A stretch of DNA of 37,683 bases, from the NCBI GenBank assembly GCA_900555085.1, contig USJU01000002.1, positions 1-37,683 of the forward strand. Reading direction: 5' to 3'. The position numbers and the translations under genes were made by a program. The DNA is from an uncultured Clostridium sp. (GTDB lineage Bacteria > Bacillota > Clostridia > TANB77 > CAG-508). The notes under the pieces were generated by a model. That model had not been told where the DNA came from. It worked only from the letters and a program-made list of their open reading frames with translations, and ran no database searches. The first letter of the stretch is position 1. Each line of letters begins with the position of its first letter. Below are positions 32,077 through 37,683 of the stretch, piece after piece.

Positions 32077-32967
32077 CTACTTTCCTCCTGTTCCGGTAAA
32101 TTTGAAATTGTAGCCTCGCACTACCCAAAGTGCTGCGATAAAGCAGACGAGCACGAGCACTATGCAGATCAGGTAGCTCTGCCACAGCCTCGGCAGCATA
32201 TCAAGCCCGAAATTGTGCATATAAAATGTGGCATGGTTTAAAGGAGATACCCAGCCCACCCATACATTTACCTTATAGGCTTCGTAATCCGGTATATTAA
32301 ATATTCCTATGATTGTCTGCGGATTCAGTAAGAACCCATATATACTGAAGCCAAATGCTGCAAGTACTCCTCCTATCTGCCCGAATTTCAGGTTAAATAA
32401 GAGCATGAGAAATACCAGAATGAGCGAATAGCACAGCATGAGCAAAAATACTATAGCCGCACAGCCGTATGGAGTAGACATCCCCATCGCTTTTACCGAT
32501 GCCGGCACTGCCAGCGCCTCACAGGCCTTTGAGTATCCCAGTGCAACCGCAGTATTGCTCCATACATTTCCCACGAAAGCCTTTCTCATGCTGATAAATG
32601 CTGTCGCAGACATCACAAATACCATATAGACGGATGTGGCAAGAAGTATGTAAATTGCCTGTCCGAGCAGCCATTTTTTCCTTGTCGTTCTCATAAGAAA
32701 AAACGGTGTGGCATTTGTGACAAACGGCATATCCGCAAAGAGAAATATCAGAATCATCGATGATAACAGTATTGAGTTGCTATCACCGAAGGTCCATATG
32801 AAGGGCTCCAGTATCTGCATGGAAGTATCATATTTTTCCGCGAATGCAACTATCTTATCCGATAGCAGAAAACAGAATATGAATGCAATCGAAAAGCTTA
32901 AAAATATACGTGGATTTTTCTTCCATGTCCTGAAATTGTACAAAGCCACCATAAATACCTGTTTCAT
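32077..32967 (-). CDS. ABC-2-type permease, second of two
   Basis: 296 residues with about six hydrophobic helices (around 23-40, 58-77, 100-125, 170-195, 200-220 and 260-285). It begins KQVFMVALYNFRTWKKNPRIFL, a typical amphipathic N-terminal entry of ABC-2 permeases. Overlaps the preceding permease by 4 bases. Confidence 0.82.
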   Translation of the reverse strand: MKQVFMVALYNFRTWKKNPRIFLSFSIAFIFCFLLSDKIVAFAEKYDTSMQILEPFIWTFGDSNSILLSSMILIFLFADMPFVTNATPFFLMRTTRKKWLLGQAIYILLATSVYMVFVMSATAFISMRKAFVGNVWSNTAVALGYSKACEALAVPASVKAMGMSTPYGCAAIVFLLMLCYSLILVFLMLLFNLKFGQIGGVLAAFGFSIYGFLLNPQTIIGIFNIPDYEAYKVNVWVGWVSPLNHATFYMHNFGLDMLPRLWQSYLICIVLVLVCFIAALWVVRGYNFKFTGTGGK

Positions 32968-33749
32968 ATTCCATCAAGCCTCCTCTCCATAGCCGGTATC
33001 AGAAGCACCGTGATAAGCATACTGACAAAAATCAGAAATATCACTGCGCCCGCCTCACCAAATTCCCAGTTCCCTGCCGACGGACAAAGCCACTCCTTCG
33101 GATCTATGATATACAGCTTTTTTAAGTATCTCTCATGCAATATTATGAGTGTATACTCGAGCACAAACGGTGACGCATAAGCCATATATCTGCTCGATGT
33201 GAGTATCGAAAAGAGCATTCCGATCAGTGAAAACACCATTCCGATGCAAAAAAATAAGACATAAGTTGCGTCTGTCTTTTCAGCCGTCCCCTGCTTCTCC
33301 ATCGGCAGTATTATAAGGCGCAGCAGATTGTAGTACACTCCTGTTCCCAGTGTACATGCCACTCCTCCGCTTATAGCTGCCGCAAGTATTTTCGCACTGA
33401 TGTAATGCCACCTCCCGGCTCTCGGAAGATAGCTCTTTATAAATCCGGAGTCTATCTCCTCGAGAAATGCCGAGGTATACGGCAGGGCTGCAAATACCGG
33501 AAGAAGCAGGCACAGGGCATCAGACTTTATGGCATTCTGCAGCACCGTAAGATGAGTGCCATAGGCAATAAGCCCCTCCCTATAATCGCCTGCCGCTTTC
33601 CAGAAATCCGCAAAGCCGCCTATCCCAAGAGCAAACACGATTCCTGCGACCGCAAGGAAAAACAAACGACCTGTCAGTGCCTGCTTTATGCATGATGAAA
33701 TTGTATTATTTATCCGTAGCTGTTTACTGCTTTCCTGCGCTCTATCCAT
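32964..33749 (-). CDS. ABC-2-type permease, first of two
   Basis: 261 residues with about six hydrophobic helices. Features: LFFLAVAGIVFALGIGG (helix 1), LCLLLPVFAALPY, SGFIKSYLPRAGRWHYISAKILAA (a conserved coupling-helix-like segment), and later helices at ~165-185, 190-205 and 230-250. It starts 1 base beyond the lipoprotein stop. Confidence 0.82.
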   Translation of the reverse strand: MDRAQESSKQLRINNTISSCIKQALTGRLFFLAVAGIVFALGIGGFADFWKAAGDYREGLIAYGTHLTVLQNAIKSDALCLLLPVFAALPYTSAFLEEIDSGFIKSYLPRAGRWHYISAKILAAAISGGVACTLGTGVYYNLLRLIILPMEKQGTAEKTDATYVLFFCIGMVFSLIGMLFSILTSSRYMAYASPFVLEYTLIILHERYLKKLYIIDPKEWLCPSAGNWEFGEAGAVIFLIFVSMLITVLLIPAMERRLDGI

Positions 33750-33750
33750 A

Positions 33751-35229
33751 TCAATAACCAGCCGTCACATCAATGACGCTTCCATCCACCGCGTTTACTG
33801 CAAGAAGAATCCATGGCTGCTGTTCTGAATAATTTTCTCCTCCAAAATCAATATTATAATCGCCGTAAAACAGCCATGCCGGTGTGAGAAGTCCGTTTCT
33901 GTCACTGCCGCTGCTCCTTACACGCATCAGTCCGAGCCTTACCTCATATACTGTTGCAGTTGCCTTTATCTCAACATCTCTATCTTCATGTTCTTCCAAA
34001 TCACCTCTTGTGGTTAGAGGCATCATCTGTTCAAAGATATCCTTTGCCTGATCAAAGGATATGATACCGACATTGTCTGATACCGCCTCCTCTACCATTT
34101 GAGGAAATTCCCAGCTAAATGCAACAATACCATTTTTATCCACAATAATACGGATTTTCTCATACAGCCATGTAAGAGTAGTATCATCCTTGTCAGGTAC
34201 ATAATCTGAGCTTGTCGTTGCGCTTTGAATACCATTTATATTCTGCACAAGATTAAACACATATGCTGTATAGTTGTCTGCTGAAATCATTTCTGCATCC
34301 TGATTGTATTTATCCGTATCATCAAAATCTTCCTTATATTTGTTTCCCGCTGCACAACCAACATCATAAATTTCCCAGTCCATACCTATTTTCTGTACAA
34401 AGTCATCAACGTATTTTTTGGCATCCTCCTCGCTTATTCCAATCTTCTTTTTTTCATCATCTGTACATGAAGCTGCCTGTGTCGTCAATATACCATCGTA
34501 ATGATAGTCTTTAACATTCTCATATCCGGCAGATGAACTAAAACTATCCTCGTCAGATGATGAGCAGATATTAAGTTTTTCTTTTTGATCCTTTGAGCTT
34601 ACATTTAATTCTTTGGTTTTTGTTGTACCGCTTACAGTCTCCTGCTCCACATCCACATACGAGGAATCCTTTGGCACATATTTCAATGTGCTCTCATCAG
34701 GTGCTGTTTTCCGTTCCTCTTCATATTCCTTGATAATCCTCTCATGTGTTTGTATAATACTCTCTTTATCAGACTCTGAAGTATCCGGATCATCTTTAAC
34801 ATTTGCAATATACTTTTTTTCTTCCAATATCAGATTATCTATTTTCTGCTTTGTCCAGTCTGAGCCTGTTGTAGTATAAGCTCCATCCGGGAAAAAATAG
34901 TCATACAGCTTATCAGCTATCTCCTGCGATAATTCATCACTTTTTACTCGATACATAGGTATGGTATCCTTTGTAGGGAGAGTAACAGGCACATTGTCAG
35001 CTACTATCTTTACCTTTCCGTCATCGCTTTTATAATTAAAATCGTAAGTATCGGTGGTAGTCTCTATTATGTCCTTTAAGGTGCTTCCGTCCTTTGGAGT
35101 TTCCTTTGCGGCTTTCTCAAGCCTGTCTATATTTTTCTGTGTGACAAGTGATTTGTCAGGTGTTTTCTCACAGGCTGTCATTGAAAAACACATTATTGCA
35201 GCCATCAGACAAACTATTTTTCGTTTCAT
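33751..35229 (-). CDS. Large lipoprotein of unknown function
   Basis: 492 residues. Signal peptide with lipobox SMTAC (Cys20). The rest is Asp/Lys/Ser-rich with no membrane helix: QNIDRLEKAAKETPKDGSTLKDIIETTTDTYDFNY, a ...TIPMYRVKSDELSQEIADKLYDYFFPDG segment, and a C-terminal ...NGLLTPAWLFYGDYNIDFGGENY...PWILLAVNAVDGSVIDVTAGY. Its place between the kinase and the permeases, and its export, suggest a sensor or substrate-binding partner of the ABC system. RBS GAGGAGGAAC. Confidence 0.75.
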   Translation of the reverse strand: MKRKIVCLMAAIMCFSMTACEKTPDKSLVTQKNIDRLEKAAKETPKDGSTLKDIIETTTDTYDFNYKSDDGKVKIVADNVPVTLPTKDTIPMYRVKSDELSQEIADKLYDYFFPDGAYTTTGSDWTKQKIDNLILEEKKYIANVKDDPDTSESDKESIIQTHERIIKEYEEERKTAPDESTLKYVPKDSSYVDVEQETVSGTTKTKELNVSSKDQKEKLNICSSSDEDSFSSSAGYENVKDYHYDGILTTQAASCTDDEKKKIGISEEDAKKYVDDFVQKIGMDWEIYDVGCAAGNKYKEDFDDTDKYNQDAEMISADNYTAYVFNLVQNINGIQSATTSSDYVPDKDDTTLTWLYEKIRIIVDKNGIVAFSWEFPQMVEEAVSDNVGIISFDQAKDIFEQMMPLTTRGDLEEHEDRDVEIKATATVYEVRLGLMRVRSSGSDRNGLLTPAWLFYGDYNIDFGGENYSEQQPWILLAVNAVDGSVIDVTAGY

Positions 35230-35280
35230 AAGTTCCTCCTCGTTTTCTTTGATGATATGATTTTATCCCCTTTTATGTTT

Positions 35281-36675
35281 TCAAGTCATCAAAGAGTTGT
35301 AAGAGAATTGTAAAGAAAAAATACTGCCCTCCTGCAAGCTGCTTTCCACAGAAAGCTTTGAGTGGTGAAGTTCCGCAATCCTCTGGCACAATGCCAGTCC
35401 CAGTCCAAAGCCCTCCTGATTTCTCGAAGCATCTCCTTGATAAAATATCTCAAATATATGCTTCATATCCTCCTTTGAAATTCCTCTTCCGTTGTCCTTT
35501 ACCGATATTCCACTGCCTGTTATATTTACTTCAATCCTTGTCGCACCTGCCTTTTTTGCATTGTCACAAAGATTGATTATGAGCATGACAAGCATATCTT
35601 TGTCGCCCCTTATGCTGCCATTTTCAACTGTCAGAAATATATCGTCCCGGCCCTGCCATATCATCTCAAGATGTTTTTTCAGCTCCTCAAGCTCTATGTC
35701 CTTAAGCTCTATCTTATCCGCTGTAAGTCCGACCAGAGCAGTCAGTTTGCCCGACAGGCTGCCGAGTCTTTTTGCCTCAATGTCCATAAATTCGAGTGCT
35801 TCTTGCTTTTGTGCATCAGTCAGCTTCATATTGCGAAGCGAATAGGCATAGCCACAAATTGCCGTTACCGGAGTCCTCATCTCATGGGAGAGCGCATGTA
35901 TGAGCCTGTTTCTCGCCTCCGAGGTCTCCTCAACCTCTGCGATATGTGACTCTACAGCCTTTGCCATCGTATTAAAGCTGTGCGAGAGTGATGCCAGCTC
36001 ATCCTTTCCTTTTACGTCTATCTGACGCTGATACTGCCCCTGTGATATTGCATCTGCCTCATCCTTAAGCAGCTCTAACGGTCTTAGTAATTTTTTCAGG
36101 AAAGCAATCATACTTACTGCCGCAGCTAATGAGATAACAATTCCAATCCCCACACACAGCGCAATCATCCGGTATATCTGTCTGTAAAGCTCTGTTATAT
36201 CGCGCACTATACATACCTGATAGATTCTGTCATTGATATTGATATCCACTCCGCAGATGTAATAGTCTGCCCCTTCTGTATGCACGATGTCGCTTTTCGT
36301 CTCCCCCTGCATCTCAATATTACTCTTATCCTCATTCAGCCCAAGTATCGTTGGCGCATCAAGTCCGGAATCGTTATATATTATCTCATCACCACATTGC
36401 AGCACATACTCCGTGTCAGAATCCGAATACTGCGTCTGCTTAAAAAAGTAGTATTTCAGCTTTGTCTCCGCGGTAAGCTCTTCAACTGTGCTTTCTATGT
36501 CACTTTTGTTTGTATAAAAATTAGCCACAAGCTTTTCCAATTCTGTCTTTGTATAGCTTGTGGTACTGTTTAACATATTTTTTTTGCTGACATATATCAT
36601 AAGTGTGCAGCACAGTGTAAGAGAAATCAGCAAAAATCCAAGTGTTCCAATCGTTATCCTGCTACGAAGCTTCAT
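35281..36675 (-). CDS. Sensor histidine kinase
   Basis: 464 residues from MKLRSRIT. TM1 about 8-29, ectodomain 30-165, TM2 about 168-193, HAMP ~194-246 (LRPLELLKDEADAISQGQ), then the HisKA H-box RLIHALSHEMRTPV with His264. The HATPase has NLCDNAKKAGA (N box), VKDNGRGISKED (G1) and GFGLGLALCQRI (G2). The ATG overlaps the regulator stop by 4 bases. An ORF extending 61 codons upstream only reads the other frame of the regulator gene. Confidence 0.93.
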   Translation of the reverse strand: MKLRSRITIGTLGFLLISLTLCCTLMIYVSKKNMLNSTTSYTKTELEKLVANFYTNKSDIESTVEELTAETKLKYYFFKQTQYSDSDTEYVLQCGDEIIYNDSGLDAPTILGLNEDKSNIEMQGETKSDIVHTEGADYYICGVDININDRIYQVCIVRDITELYRQIYRMIALCVGIGIVISLAAAVSMIAFLKKLLRPLELLKDEADAISQGQYQRQIDVKGKDELASLSHSFNTMAKAVESHIAEVEETSEARNRLIHALSHEMRTPVTAICGYAYSLRNMKLTDAQKQEALEFMDIEAKRLGSLSGKLTALVGLTADKIELKDIELEELKKHLEMIWQGRDDIFLTVENGSIRGDKDMLVMLIINLCDNAKKAGATRIEVNITGSGISVKDNGRGISKEDMKHIFEIFYQGDASRNQEGFGLGLALCQRIAELHHSKLSVESSLQEGSIFSLQFSYNSLMT

Positions 36676-37328
36676 TCTCCTACCTCCAGACGATATCCAA
36701 TCTTTGGCACAGCTACTATACGAAGTCCTGTCTTCTTGCGTAATGCCGCCACATGCACATCGACAGTTCTCGTCTCTCCCTCGAAATCTATTCCCCATAT
36801 CGCATTCAGCAGCTTTTCCCTCTCCAAAGCGATATTTCTGTTTTTCGCAAGGGTACAAAGCAAATCATACTCCATAGGTGTCAGGGATATCTGCTCCTTT
36901 TTCTTTAAAACTATGTGCTTTTTCATATCAATGGTAATGTCATCAAGCTCAATGATATCATCGCTTTTTCCTGTACGCTTTAATATTTTTTCTATGCGCA
37001 GCAAAAGCTCAAGCATCTCAAACGGCTTTACCATATAGTCCTCAGCCCCGCCCGAAAGGCCTTTTACCTTTGATTCAAGATCGCCTCTCGCGGTCAGATA
37101 TATCACCGGAATATCTGCTTTGTTGAGTGGCTCGAGCAGACCAAAACCATCAACCCTTGGCATCATGATATCCACTATCGCAAGATCTGCCGATGCTCCT
37201 GTTGCGAGATAATCGAGCACTTCCTGTCCGTCCTGCATGGACACCGTCTCGTAGCCTGTAATATTTAAATTCATGCATATCATTTTATTGATTGCAGTTT
37301 CGTCCTCTGCCACAAGTATTTTACTCAC
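36672..37328 (-). CDS. OmpR-type response regulator, partner of the kinase
   Basis: 218 residues, GTG start: MSKILVAEDETAINK. Phosphoacceptor Asp53 (LAIVDIMMPRVDG), VIYLTARG, and YMVKPFE with the conserved Lys. The winged-helix domain has LTPMEYDLLCTLAKNRNIALEREKLLNAIW and GETRTVDVHVAALRKK. The start codon overlaps the stop of the amidase remnant (GTGA). It opens the eight-gene operon. Confidence 0.93.
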   Translation of the reverse strand: MSKILVAEDETAINKMICMNLNITGYETVSMQDGQEVLDYLATGASADLAIVDIMMPRVDGFGLLEPLNKADIPVIYLTARGDLESKVKGLSGGAEDYMVKPFEMLELLLRIEKILKRTGKSDDIIELDDITIDMKKHIVLKKKEQISLTPMEYDLLCTLAKNRNIALEREKLLNAIWGIDFEGETRTVDVHVAALRKKTGLRIVAVPKIGYRLEVGE

Positions 37329-37432
37329 TGTTTAACTCCCTCTGCTCCCTGCAGCAGCCCATCTGTCACAAGAAGCTTATCCTTTATATCTGTGCCATCA
37401 TTAAAAGGCATAATGCCTGTGGCCTTGTACAT
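37325..37432 (-). pseudogene. Collapsed copy of the secreted amidase gene
   Basis: A 35-codon ORF starting MYKATGIMPFNDGTDIKDKL. Four blocks match the amidase at 27704-28759 in order: MYKAT, then MPFNDGT (MSFNDGT in the intact gene), then KDKLL, then DGLLQGAEGV (DGLVQGVEGYF at the intact C-terminus). Matching extends to the nucleotide level, for example ATGTACAAGGC. The intervening catalytic regions are missing. The frame stays open and overlaps the regulator start. It may function only as a translated leader for the operon. Upstream lies a copy of the amidase promoter region. Confidence 0.65.
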
Positions 37433-37457
37433 ATTATAATAAAGTTCAGGAATTTTT

Positions 37458-37683
37458 TCATCTTTTTTTGTTTTCTAAAAAATAAACTAAAATTGCATAT
37501 ATGGTCATACAAAATAAAAATATATATTCACATACAGAATACTCACTCAATGTAATGAAATGTGAATTAACAACCGACAATAAAAAAACTTGTAAAAACA
37601 AAATAGAACCAGCAAAATGTAAAATTTTTGTATTTTTCTTTATTACTATAAATAAATTAATAATCATATAAATTAGTATTGCA
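37458..37683 (-). CDS. Partial small membrane protein, unknown
   Basis: An AT-rich ORF read from at least the window edge to a TGA at 37458. Two hydrophobic helices (about FAGSILFLQVFLLSVV and YIFLFCMTIYAILVYF) and a Lys/Arg end. The ATG at 37667 lacks an RBS and the frame is open to the edge, so the start may lie outside. No family recognised. Its 3' end overlaps the copied amidase promoter region. Confidence 0.35.
   Translation of the reverse strand, partial: AILIYMIINLFIVIKKNTKILHFAGSILFLQVFLLSVVNSHFITLSEYSVCEYIFLFCMTIYAILVYFLENKKR

Noticed and set aside
36676..36858. 61-codon N-terminal extension of the histidine kinase
   Set aside because: It overlaps the regulator gene in another frame and looks nothing like a kinase; the ATG at 36675 makes the usual 4-base overlap.
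1..37683. CRISPR arrays, tRNA or rRNA genes
   Set aside because: No regularly spaced repeats and no cloverleaf or rRNA-like sequence seen in the intergenic regions.

Overview
This looks like a composite metagenomic contig from gut-type Firmicutes, and the pieces differ in base composition and codon habits. (A) 1-~180 is the start of an EF-Tu gene with Lachnospiraceae-like residues, joined in the shared P-loop to the start codon and leader of a typA gene. (B) ~180-2736 is a low-GC stretch holding the typA leader, a six-helix membrane protein, a 34-codon ORF and a YbbR protein. It ends exactly at the YbbR start codon, against the 3' third of engB. (C) 2729-~26800 is a very AT-rich, probably spore-forming clostridial segment. 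(D) ~26838-37440 is a clearly more GC-rich, Lachnospiraceae-like segment. (E) The last ~230 bases are AT-rich again.

The main result is in segment C. Five genes are each split by a +1 frameshift at the same tetranucleotide, CGGA: dprA (7164), comM (8477), mazF (10561), rodA (13403) and cwlD (21216). In each, the upstream frame runs into a CGG codon. Skipping its C and reading GGA (Gly) restores a full-length, well-conserved protein; in comM the residue is the last Gly of the Walker A motif, and in cwlD it is the Gly before the zinc-binding His. I found no other in-frame CGG in the genes of segment C, although CGG occurs about thirty times out of frame on coding strands there. Segment D uses CGG freely as Arg. 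This suggests that segment C comes from an organism in which CGG is unassigned or starved and CGGA is decoded as glycine with a +1 shift.

Layout of segment C (mostly minus strand): yraN with rsmA, a 46-aa ORF, sortase, DUF951 and an unknown 451-aa protein; comM-dprA-yraN (DNA uptake and processing); a plus-strand HD-GYP phosphodiesterase with a consensus promoter; minD-minE-rodA-dusB-GerS/LolA-like-mazF (division, wall elongation, tRNA modification, possible germination factor, toxin); a pilin-like protein whose 5' end is interrupted by palindromic repeats; an Rpn-type nuclease; topA; a 217-bp MITE-like element; a DUF6514-like ORF; cwlD; a GGDEF response regulator; an Ig-like membrane protein; and a large thioester/DUF11 surface protein.

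Layout of segment D: a probable eight-gene operon (response regulator, histidine kinase, lipoprotein, two ABC-2 permeases, ATPase, CARDB/NEW3 membrane protein, unknown membrane protein) ending at a strong terminator, followed by a second unit of a secreted amidase lipoprotein and an orphan response regulator. A collapsed copy of the amidase gene lies directly upstream of the first response regulator, which points to an ancestral duplication of an amidase-regulator module.
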